Below are positions 1 to 5,855 of a stretch of 5,855 nt of DNA, one piece after another. The stretch's first letter is position 1. Each line of letters opens with the position of its first letter. The stretch comes from an uncultured Chlamydiae bacterium (GTDB lineage Bacteria > Chlamydiota > Chlamydiia > Chlamydiales > SM23-39), in the NCBI GenBank assembly GCA_903909295.1, contig CAIVVG010000130.1, positions 1 through 5,855 on the forward strand, read 5' to 3'. The notes under the pieces were generated by a model that was not told the DNA's origin, made no database searches, and saw nothing but the letters and a program-made list of their open reading frames with translations. The position numbers were made by a program, and so were the translations under genes.

Positions 1-1
1 A

Positions 2-154
2 AGAGGGTGTTCTGTAAAAAATATTTCATCGAGTTTTTGGATTATTTTGGCCTCTTTTCGACTTCAAATATGGGGGGCAATATCGACAACAGTATATAGC
101 CCCCCATTTTTGCATCGAAAAATCGATCAAAATTTTTTTTTACAGAACACCCCT
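2..154. mobile_element. MITE-like miniature inverted-repeat element, complete left copy
   Basis: This is a short non-coding element with inverted ends. The left end GGGTGTTCTGTAAAAAA (5-21) is the exact reverse complement of bases 136-152. With small indels the similarity continues inward, so the arms are about 28-30 bp (5-32 and 123-152). A second inverted repeat sits inside: ATGGGGGGC (70-78) and GCCCCCCAT (99-107), separated by 20 bases. The element therefore folds almost end to end. It has no coding capacity and would depend on a transposase supplied elsewhere. A second copy starts at 5737 in the same orientation. The exact outer boundary and target-site duplication cannot be fixed, because the window begins one base before the shared sequence. 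The structure and the repetition are directly seen; the MITE label is inferred from them. Confidence 0.8.
70..111 (+). terminator. GC-rich hairpin plus T-run inside the MITE, possible terminator
   Basis: A perfect 9-bp stem (70-78 with 99-107) contains six consecutive G-C pairs. On the + strand it is followed at once by a T-run (107-111). This resembles an intrinsic terminator, although the 20-base loop is long. It would stop transcription entering from the left before the gene at 183. It may equally be only part of the transposition structure. Confidence 0.3.
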
Positions 155-182
155 GTAGAAATGCGAAAAAAGTCCCAACTTG

Positions 183-1538
183 ATGAATAAAATTATTTTT
201 GCTATATTTGCGGCAATGAAAAAGTTTTTCCAGATCTTAGTGTTTTTTTTCATCGCTAGAGGGGAAGCGGATATCGTTGCTTTAGGTGGCTCTGGACAGA
301 CTGGGGAGGGGAGCAATGCCCCTTCTTACCCGTTGGCAGAGACATTCAACATAGGGCAAAGTTCCGCAGTAGCAGTGGGTAACTTTGCCAATGTACAAGG
401 CTCTCTCAATGGTATCGCCCTCGACTCTTATAGGGGAACGGTCCTCTATTTCGGGATCGATGCCAATAATAACCCTCTCCTTTTTAGAGGGTCTGTCGTG
501 AGCTCCCACATCACGCGGATTTCAATCCCTCATCTCCCAGAAGGCGGAGAATTCAACAGCGCCGCCTTCGATTCTAACGGGAACGCCATTCTCGTAGGTG
601 ACTCCAACAACCAATCAATTCTTTTCCGCCTCCCTTTCGGCGCTTCTCAAGTCGTAGGGCTGACAGTCCCAGGGGCAGATCCAATCACTCTCCTTTCAGT
701 TGCGATGGGGGCCGGGAATACGGCCATTATGGGAGGTGTTAATGCTAATTCCTCAGTGCCTGTGGCTTATATTCTGCCCGAAGGGGCCAGTAGCGCGATT
801 TCCGTTACCCTTCCCAATCTCACAAGCAGTGGACAAATCAATAGCATTGCTGTGGGACCTGATGGAACTGCTATTTTAGCAGGCGTGGATAATACCCACA
901 CCCAAGCCCTTATTTACCGACTCCCTCACTCGAGCACAGTGGCTGAAGCGATCTCGATTCCAGACCCCGCAGATGGAGGTCAACTCAATGGTGTAGCTAT
1001 CGATTCAAATGGGACGGCCATTCTTGTGGGCGCTACATTCAGTCGGGATACCCTTCCTCTGATCTATCGGCTCCCCTCCAATAGCAGCTCGGCTTCGATA
1101 ATTGCTAATGCAGGGGACCTTGTGGGCATCTTCAATGCCGTTGCGATAGGTCCGAATGGTGTGGCAGTGCTGGGGGGCACGGACGACACGAATTCACTAC
1201 CCCTCATCTGGCGCGTGGCTTCAGGGGCGACGACCGCTACCTCTGCACAGATGCCCAATGCAACTGCCGGGAGAATCATCTCGGTAGCGGTGAATTCTCA
1301 GAATATCGCCGTTTTAGGGGGGGCGTATGACGATGCGACTCTGCTGGCCATTTTCACTCTCGGGCCAATAGATACAGTGGCCACACCGATTGGAAGCTCC
1401 ATCAGTCTCCATCAAGAAGGGATTGTGGCTCTTGCCATTTATGAATCAGATGGACTGTATGATATCCGCCGTTTGCGAGCTTGTTACTATCTGCAGCAAA
1501 CAGAATCACTCGTTAAATTAAGTGCTTCTGGGTTATGA
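183..1538 (+). CDS. Secreted beta-propeller-type repeat protein (49-residue repeats), function unknown
   Basis: The 451-residue product begins with a likely signal peptide: positive residues, a hydrophobic run around FFQILVFFF, and a plausible cleavage site after RGEA near residue 29. The rest is tandem repeats. The hallmark strands LNGIA, FNSAA, LLSVA, INSIA, LNGVA, FNAVA, IISVA and IVALA start near residues 75, 124, 170, 219, 268, 317, 365 and 414, a period of 46-49 residues. Each complete unit follows roughly 'NGTAILGG...PLIYRLP...', which suggests a seven- or eight-bladed propeller closed by the last strand. I recall similar repeats as passenger regions of chlamydial autotransporters. Here no outer-membrane barrel follows: about 30 non-repeat residues end the protein, so it may be secreted, or it may be the 5' part of a truncated autotransporter. 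ATG 183 directly follows a TTG at 180; ATG 216 is an alternative that still leaves a signal peptide. I see no convincing Shine-Dalgarno site or promoter. The MITE ends about 28 bp upstream. Confidence 0.8.
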   Translation: MNKIIFAIFAAMKKFFQILVFFFIARGEADIVALGGSGQTGEGSNAPSYPLAETFNIGQSSAVAVGNFANVQGSLNGIALDSYRGTVLYFGIDANNNPLLFRGSVVSSHITRISIPHLPEGGEFNSAAFDSNGNAILVGDSNNQSILFRLPFGASQVVGLTVPGADPITLLSVAMGAGNTAIMGGVNANSSVPVAYILPEGASSAISVTLPNLTSSGQINSIAVGPDGTAILAGVDNTHTQALIYRLPHSSTVAEAISIPDPADGGQLNGVAIDSNGTAILVGATFSRDTLPLIYRLPSNSSSASIIANAGDLVGIFNAVAIGPNGVAVLGGTDDTNSLPLIWRVASGATTATSAQMPNATAGRIISVAVNSQNIAVLGGAYDDATLLAIFTLGPIDTVATPIGSSISLHQEGIVALAIYESDGLYDIRRLRACYYLQQTESLVKLSASGL

Positions 1539-1540
1539 AG

Positions 1541-2341
1541 TTATTGATAAAAGTTCCCGTCGTAGGCTAGGTAATCCGGGTTGAGGCAAAAGGAGTGAGT
1601 CCCTACCAAATTAGGGGCCCAGTCAGGCCCGATATAGAGGACCTCTCTTTCCACAAATTCCTCCGTTGTCAAAAGGAGAATTTCCTTTAAAATAACCGCC
1701 TTCCCATAGTACTCCCTGCAATCCATGGTAGGGCGTATCAGTCTGCCGCTCTGAAGAAAGACCGGCCCTGCATTTCTCCCTCGAATGTGCCGATGATTGA
1801 TGGGGTGAGGGCGAAATTTGGCGTCTAAACTCTCCGCGTAATAGATGCAAAGCTGATCACCTCGGATCGCTGTAAATAGCCAATACAACCCGCCATGTTT
1901 AAAAAGGATAGGATCGGAAAAACGCTCTCCGTGAATCAAGCTTCTGCACCATTCCCATTGATTGGGAAACGTTTTGCATTTGTAGAGGGAAACCGATCGA
2001 CGCTGGTACGTCTCGGGGATCATGTAGATCTCATTTTCTTCTTGAAACACGAAAGGGAACGAGAGGTGGGTGGGGAGCTCAAGAGCTAATTTTGGTTCCG
2101 TAAAATGGCCCTCTGGATCGATCTGAACGTAGGAAATGACCCCTTTTTTGTAGTCGTAATTTTCAAAAAACAGATAGTTGATCCCTTCGTATTTGAGCAA
2201 GAAGGGGTCGGCGTAATATCTCCCCTGCGGCGGTAATAATGGCGTGTAGGAGCTGAGGATAAGAGAATCCAACGGATTTCCCTCATTTTTCTTGATCGCA
2301 ATAAAATATGTGCAGCAGACACTAATAAGATGTATAATCAT
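1541..2341 (-). CDS. GINT1 N-terminal-like / GH43-type five-bladed propeller protein, carbohydrate-active
   Basis: This 266-residue protein resembles the stand-alone bacterial form of the domain found at the N-terminus of plant glucosamine inositolphosphorylceramide transferase 1, which has a GH43/GH32-like five-bladed propeller fold. Visible motifs in order are YYADPFL (42-48), YLFFEN (56-61), FPFVF (95-99), YMIPE (106-110), SDPILF (142-147), LYWLF (152-156), RPTMDCREYYG (203-213) and GTHS (247-250). The repeated 'DPFL/DPIL' and 'YLFFE/YWLFT' pairs mark successive blades. Its reaction is unknown; a role in glycan assembly or modification is inferred from the family and from the GT gene next door. 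The frame stays open upstream to an ATG at 2527, but that stretch lies opposite conserved codons of the neighbour in another frame, so I chose the ATG at 2341. This start lies inside the 3' end of the upstream gene (20-nt overlap), which suggests translational coupling. The stop TAA is 2 bp from the stop of the convergent gene. Confidence 0.75.
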   Translation of the reverse strand: MIIHLISVCCTYFIAIKKNEGNPLDSLILSSYTPLLPPQGRYYADPFLLKYEGINYLFFENYDYKKGVISYVQIDPEGHFTEPKLALELPTHLSFPFVFQEENEIYMIPETYQRRSVSLYKCKTFPNQWEWCRSLIHGERFSDPILFKHGGLYWLFTAIRGDQLCIYYAESLDAKFRPHPINHRHIRGRNAGPVFLQSGRLIRPTMDCREYYGKAVILKEILLLTTEEFVEREVLYIGPDWAPNLVGTHSFCLNPDYLAYDGNFYQ

Positions 2342-3320
2342 CGGGCTTCTTCGAGTGAAAGTGGAAATTGATGATTCGATAGTTTTTTTCTTTGAAAGAT
2401 AAGTAGGGAATGCTGCGGCCTTGGCTATCGCAGCCCCACCAGTAGGTGAAAAACCGGGGATTGAATAGGCAGCGAGAGTGAACGGTACCAGGACCACATC
2501 CTGGTGAAATGCGCGGATCATTCCCATTCAAAAAAATTCCGAGACCCGCGGCATCAAAAAGGATCTCAGGGAAGAGCTCTGCGTATTCCCAAAGAAAACT
2601 CAGGTGCGTGCTATTGTCCTGTGGGAAAATGCTTTTTCTTTGGGAGTGATATTTGCCATATTCAGGCATGAGGGTGGGGAGGGGGAGCAAAGATTTTGCG
2701 CCGAATTTTTTATAGAAGCTCGCAAGCGTTTGCATATCGTTGACATAGATATGAGGGCGCACTCCCCGGTAATTGACCATTTCAGCGATCATATGATCGA
2801 TCAAGGGCACCATGCTTTCCCTATTTCGAATGAACACAAAGCAGGGGATGCAGCCACTTCGTGATTGGAAAGGAGCTGCCAGCTGCGCCGTTTCGAAAAG
2901 AGGCAGTAATTCGCTGACTTCGGCGTAGAGCATGCAGTCATTTTCGAGGTGAAAAACGTCTTTGAGTTCTTTAAACATAAGAAAATCGAACAAAGTGAAA
3001 AATCGCTCCGAAGCGTAGACCCAGAATCCGTTGGAAATCGAGGACGCGATCCGATTCACCTTTAGAAAATTGAGATGTTCTTCAGTGAAAGGAATCTCTG
3101 CCGTATCGACACAGTCGACATGGTTTTCTACGAAAAACTCCGCCTGGTTTACAAACGCCTGTTTATCTGCGAGGAGGTAAATGGGGATAGTAGGGTTGAA
3201 GTATCTCGCCTGTTTGACCACTGTGAACAGGCAGTCGGGTGCGGAGTTTCCCAAGTGGACGAAGACGATGTTTTGGGCGAAAGTCCATGACACCGCAAAA
3301 AGACAAAACCAAACCTTCAT
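2322..3320 (-). CDS. Glycosyltransferase-like protein with N-terminal signal peptide
   Basis: This is a 332-residue protein. Residues 1-16 (MKVWFCLFAVSWTFAQ) look like a cleavable signal peptide. The mature part opens with a Rossmann-type strand, NIVFVHLG (17-24), and IPIYLLADK (45-53). Next come GFWVYASERFF (98-108), the acidic motif HLENDCMLY (124-132) in the position of a DXD-like nucleotide-sugar/metal site, VNDMQ (193-197), FDAAGLGIFLNG (255-266), GRSIPY (301-306) and the C-terminal NFHFHSKKPDD (318-328). This order matches a group of small glycosyltransferase-like proteins I recall from environmental chlamydiae, and the ending looks complete. Donor and acceptor sugars cannot be named. 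The signal peptide is unusual for a sugar-nucleotide-dependent enzyme and suggests action outside the cytoplasm or export. It is the first gene of a two-gene unit with the propeller gene. No Shine-Dalgarno site precedes the ATG, and a TATAAT box lies only 9 bp upstream. Confidence 0.75.
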   Translation of the reverse strand: MKVWFCLFAVSWTFAQNIVFVHLGNSAPDCLFTVVKQARYFNPTIPIYLLADKQAFVNQAEFFVENHVDCVDTAEIPFTEEHLNFLKVNRIASSISNGFWVYASERFFTLFDFLMFKELKDVFHLENDCMLYAEVSELLPLFETAQLAAPFQSRSGCIPCFVFIRNRESMVPLIDHMIAEMVNYRGVRPHIYVNDMQTLASFYKKFGAKSLLPLPTLMPEYGKYHSQRKSIFPQDNSTHLSFLWEYAELFPEILFDAAGLGIFLNGNDPRISPGCGPGTVHSRCLFNPRFFTYWWGCDSQGRSIPYLSFKEKNYRIINFHFHSKKPDDYTSY

Positions 3321-3329
3321 AAGTTGCGG

Positions 3330-3335
3330 ATTATA
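3330..3335 (-). promoter_or_regulatory. Candidate -10 box (TATAAT) of the two-gene glycan unit
   Basis: A perfect sigma-70-type TATAAT lies on the minus strand with 9 bases between it and the ATG at 3320. No good -35 hexamer is found at 16-18 bp; that region is a T-rich tract. If used, transcription would begin within a few bases of the start codon, giving a nearly leaderless mRNA. This fits the lack of a Shine-Dalgarno sequence. Confidence 0.45.
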
Positions 3336-3350
3336 AACCGGAAAAAAATT

Positions 3351-3534
3351 TAGGTATCCTTAAAAAAAACAAAGAGAGCTACCATGCTGGCGTCTGCACT
3401 TGATCTCAGAGAGCGCAGCGCTTGATTCTTGGATTGATGGACAAGGCAATGAGCCTGATGCATCAACAACCAAAGGACGGGGGCTCCCGTCCTTTAGAGG
3501 CGGTGCTACAGGAAAAATCAAGAAACAGACACCC
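3351..3534 (+). other. Intergenic stretch with a possible decayed insertion-sequence remnant
   Basis: The 216-bp gap between the GT gene and the autotransporter stop holds no intact gene. A purine-rich AAAGAGAG (3371-3378) precedes an ATG at 3384 that opens only 13 codons, MLASALDLRERSA, before TGA at 3423-3425. The 'SLDLRER'-like start recalls the N-terminus of IS630-type transposases. The flanks weakly resemble the MITE ends: AGGTATCCTTAAAAAAA (from 3352) and ACAGACACCC (3524-3533, against ACAGAACACCC in the MITE). Each similarity is weak alone, so this is a tentative reading. Confidence 0.2.
3472..3495 (-). terminator. Perfect 10-bp hairpin after the autotransporter gene
   Basis: AAAGGACGGG (3472-3481) pairs exactly with CCCGTCCTTT (3486-3495) around a 4-base loop. 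It lies 41 bp past the autotransporter stop codon on the minus strand, where the stem ends in TTT followed by the T-rich GGTTGTTG. The stem is strong but the U-tract is interrupted, so it is a likely though imperfect intrinsic terminator. It would also insulate the downstream glycan unit from readthrough. Confidence 0.55.
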
Positions 3535-3536
3535 GC

Positions 3537-5735
3537 TTAGGGGCAGGGAGTAGCGCCAGGACAGGATTTAACAAGAGTGACCGAGTCTGAGGGGGTGATG
3601 GTGCCTGTGTTAACGGAGTGTACGTCGCAGGGGCTTAAGTGAAAGACTCCCCCATCTGGATTGACCAAAATATAATCGCTGCTGTTGCTATTGCCGGTAA
3701 GCGTAAGGCAGACTGTGGGGCTCGCTAGGAGTGAACCGACGTTTACAGCGGGCTCGGTATTGCCTGACAACGTATTGTTGGTGATAGAGCCTGCAAGGCT
3801 GGTATATTGATCTATGTCAATGCCTGAGGCACCATTGGATGACAGGTTTTGACAGTTACTGATCGTATTGCCTGAGACATTCAATATGAAAGAATCAATG
3901 CCATCAGGGGCATAGCTGGTAATTCCACTCCCTTCGCATTGGTTAATTTCATTATTCAGGATGGTCAGAGTAAGTGTTGAGAAGTCTTGGGCTATGTCAA
4001 TGCCGTTTGAGTTATTTGTAATATCTGCGATCGTGTTATTGTTAATTGTTATATTGCCAGTTGGAGTAGATCCGGAGGCGCTCGCAGCGATTCCGTGATC
4101 CCCGCATCCCGTGATTGTATTGCCTGTCACAAGCAACGTCAAACTATTGACGACTGGAGTCGCAAGGGCTATGGCTGCGGCTCCATTATTGGATATGGTG
4201 TTTGAGGATGCTGTGACAGAAAGAGTGTTAAACGCACCTGACGGATTGAAAGAAAGAGAATTCGATGTGGTGTCAAGGAGCGTATTGCCAGAGACCGTAT
4301 TGCCGTTGAATACAATGGAGCAATTGTTGGTAGTCCCTGTTGGAAGGATCGCAAAGCTCGCTCCCAGCCCTGAGCCACGAGACCCCGATCCGTTATTTGT
4401 GATCGTATTGTTCAGCACGCTGATAGTGGCATCAAGGACGCTAGTGAGTCCCACCAGAATGCTGCCAGATTTATTGGCATGGAAGACGTTATTTTCTATC
4501 TGGGCAGTGAGCACATTGCTACTCACCGCATCTAGCTCCAACGGAATGCTAGAGACAGAAGTTTGGCCCTGAAACGTATTGTTCGAGCAGACAACGGTAG
4601 ATGTCCCATTCAAGGTCAACAAGATCCCGTTGCTGTTGTTTAAAAACTGATTGTTCGTTAAAAGAACAGAGGCATCGCCGGGAAAGGAAGCTTCAATCGC
4701 ATAAGTAACGGTGTTCTCGATCGTGCAAGAAGAGACCTCCAGACTTTGGGGATTGGTTCCATAAATAGCATCATTCCTTGCAGATGCAATGGTAAAACCG
4801 CTGATGGCGTTATTGGCGGCCAGGGTGATCGCATTCCCTTCTGTGTTGATGTTGGTATTCGTAATGGTGGGGGCCGAGGTGTTTTGCGCTGGAATCGAGA
4901 TCGTCCCTGCAGAAGTTTGTATCAAATGACTGACGCCGGAGCCCCAAAACTTCTGGCTTGGCTGTAACGCAATCCCTGAATCCATCCCTTTCGTCGTCCC
5001 ATCGCCGGGAAATACGTAGATGACGTCATTTGGCGAGGAGTTGGCTTGTGCTTGAGCGAAGTTGTGGTAAGGGCTCTCGTAAGTGCCGTTGGAACTGCTC
5101 GTATTATCGACGAAAACAAAAAAGTAGGGGAGTCCTGTGGCAGGATTGATGGCGGCGGTGTTTTTCTTTGCATGGTCGACGACGATGATCTCTTGTCGCC
5201 CTACTGGCTGTAGCATCCTGTTAACCAGCACCTTAGTCGCTTTGCAAGAGTCTTTTGACTGGGGGCCAAAGGAAAAGGTCAAACCAATCTGTCCCTGGAA
5301 TTTATTGTGGAAAGTTCTGTCATACGAGTCGCTGATCTCTAGCGTCAGCATATCTTTGAAGGTCCCAGAGATCCGCGCTTTTCCGCCCCAGGTCGCAGGA
5401 GCCGCTTCTCCTACAAAGTAATAAGGGCCCGCGGCTGCATAGAAATCAAATGATTGAGAGGTTCCAAAGTGAAAGCCGAATTCGGCATCAGACCCTTTCA
5501 TTGCAGAGAGCACTTTTTGTGATAGGAGCATGGAATGGCCGGAAAAGCGTCCAAAGACGGAATCATAGGGAGCGCTGGTTTTAGCCCCAACGGGCAAATA
5601 ACCGTTGATGCGGAAATCCCACAACTCGCCGAGAGTTTCAAGGCCCACGCCGATTTGATTCGAGTTAAAGCGGCCCGCGTTTCGATAGTCGTAATAAGCG
5701 TTGATGCCGTAAGCTCGGCTTCTCCATAAGGTCCT
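3537..5735 (-). CDS. Inverse autotransporter (intimin/invasin-type barrel) with beta-helix passenger, 5'-truncated
   Basis: The frame encodes 732 residues from the MITE junction to TAA at 3537-3539. Residues 1 to about 160 are the C-terminal part of an inverse-autotransporter beta-barrel, with AYGINAYYDYRN (8-19), QIGVGLE (27-33), WDFRINGYLPVG (39-50) and a final strand region ending GQIGLTFSFG. A linker with IIVVD (183-187) and ATGLPYFFVFVDN (199-211) leads to a cap, GTYESPYHNF...NDVIYVFPGDG (217-246). A right-handed beta-helix follows (about 280-690), built of turns such as NTISNNG, NTITGCG, NEINQCEGSGI and NTISNCQ. The C-terminal cap ends GATPCP. In this family the barrel sits in the outer membrane and exports the C-terminal passenger to the surface, probably for adhesion. 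The signal peptide and first barrel strands are missing: the homologous sequence stops at the MITE, and the same frame meets TGA (5799-5801) inside it with no ATG. A GTG at 5648 is the first usable start but lies inside the barrel, so a product from it would lack export signals. It is probably a pseudogene unless the 5' part resumes beyond the window. Confidence 0.8.
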   Translation of the reverse strand, partial: RTLWRSRAYGINAYYDYRNAGRFNSNQIGVGLETLGELWDFRINGYLPVGAKTSAPYDSVFGRFSGHSMLLSQKVLSAMKGSDAEFGFHFGTSQSFDFYAAAGPYYFVGEAAPATWGGKARISGTFKDMLTLEISDSYDRTFHNKFQGQIGLTFSFGPQSKDSCKATKVLVNRMLQPVGRQEIIVVDHAKKNTAAINPATGLPYFFVFVDNTSSSNGTYESPYHNFAQAQANSSPNDVIYVFPGDGTTKGMDSGIALQPSQKFWGSGVSHLIQTSAGTISIPAQNTSAPTITNTNINTEGNAITLAANNAISGFTIASARNDAIYGTNPQSLEVSSCTIENTVTYAIEASFPGDASVLLTNNQFLNNSNGILLTLNGTSTVVCSNNTFQGQTSVSSIPLELDAVSSNVLTAQIENNVFHANKSGSILVGLTSVLDATISVLNNTITNNGSGSRGSGLGASFAILPTGTTNNCSIVFNGNTVSGNTLLDTTSNSLSFNPSGAFNTLSVTASSNTISNNGAAAIALATPVVNSLTLLVTGNTITGCGDHGIAASASGSTPTGNITINNNTIADITNNSNGIDIAQDFSTLTLTILNNEINQCEGSGITSYAPDGIDSFILNVSGNTISNCQNLSSNGASGIDIDQYTSLAGSITNNTLSGNTEPAVNVGSLLASPTVCLTLTGNSNSSDYILVNPDGGVFHLSPCDVHSVNTGTITPSDSVTLVKSCPGATPCP

Positions 5736-5736
5736 T

Positions 5737-5855
5737 AGAGGGTGTTCTGTAAAAAATATTTCATCGAGTTTTTGGATTATTTTGGCCTCTTTTCGACTTC
5801 AAATATGGGGGGCAATATCGACAACAGTATATAGCCCCCCATTTTTGAATCGAAA
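5737..5855. mobile_element. Second MITE-like copy, same orientation, cut by the window end
   Basis: Bases 5737-5855 match 2-120 at 118 of 119 positions; the only difference is A at 5848 against C at 113. The copy includes the left inverted end and the inner GC hairpin, and lacks only the last ~30-35 bases, which would lie past the window. It abuts the inverse-autotransporter reading frame, so it marks the breakpoint of that gene. The near identity suggests recent movement of this element family in the genome. Confidence 0.85.

Noticed and set aside
2342..2527. N-terminal extension of the GINT1-like gene to the ATG at 2527
   Set aside because: These 62 codons overlap the conserved C-terminus of the GT gene in another frame and do not resemble the family, so the ATG at 2341 was preferred.
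3181..3336. Plus-strand 51-codon ORF preceded by a textbook GAGGAGGT ribosome site
   Set aside because: It lies antisense to the conserved IYLLADK region of the GT gene, whose codons create the motif, and its translation resembles nothing I recognise. Chance is the simplest explanation.
4111..4572. 153-residue plus-strand ORF opposite the autotransporter
   Set aside because: It is a shadow of the low-complexity Asn/Thr/Ser-rich beta-helix codons, with no start signal and no recognisable domain.
3700..4700. CRISPR-like repeats from the recurring CGTATTG motif
   Set aside because: The repeats are short, irregularly spaced and in frame with a protein repeat; there is no constant repeat with unique spacers.
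1..5855. Circular plasmid or phage-like molecule, because the two ends share 119 bp
   Set aside because: There is no replication, partition or phage gene. The shared sequence is a structured MITE and the copies differ at one base, so repeats at contig or window ends explain it better.

Overview
The gene content points to an amoeba-associated ('environmental') member of the Chlamydiae, such as a Parachlamydiaceae, Waddliaceae or Criblamydiaceae relative. The evidence is an intimin/invasin-type inverse autotransporter carrying a chlamydia-style beta-helix passenger, a secreted beta-propeller repeat protein, and a small glycosyltransferase of a type I associate with these bacteria. This placement rests on remembered family resemblance, not a search, so the exact genus is open.

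Layout. (1) Bases 2-154 are a complete, roughly 150-bp AT-rich miniature inverted-repeat element (MITE-like). (2) Bases 183-1538 (+) encode a 451-residue secreted protein with a signal peptide and about eight 49-residue propeller-type repeats. (3) Bases 1541-3320 (-) hold a two-gene, translationally overlapping unit. Upstream is a GT-like protein with an apparent signal peptide. Downstream is a stand-alone GH43-like five-bladed propeller resembling the N-terminal domain of plant GINT1. This unit converges on gene 1 with only 2 bp between the stop codons. (4) Bases 3321-3536 are intergenic: a TATAAT box very close to the GT start codon, a possible heavily decayed insertion-sequence scrap, and a perfect 10-bp hairpin. 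(5) Bases 3537-5735 (-) encode 732 residues of an inverse autotransporter whose 5' part is cut off. (6) Bases 5737-5855 are a second copy of the same MITE, in the same orientation as the first, matching 118 of 119 bases and running off the window. This insertion cuts the autotransporter inside its beta-barrel domain.

The segment reads as a surface/accessory locus: two envelope or secreted repeat proteins flank a pair of carbohydrate-active proteins, all bracketed by direct copies of one small mobile element. A link between the glycan enzymes and the surface proteins is plausible but is inference only. No RNA gene, CRISPR array or replication origin was seen.
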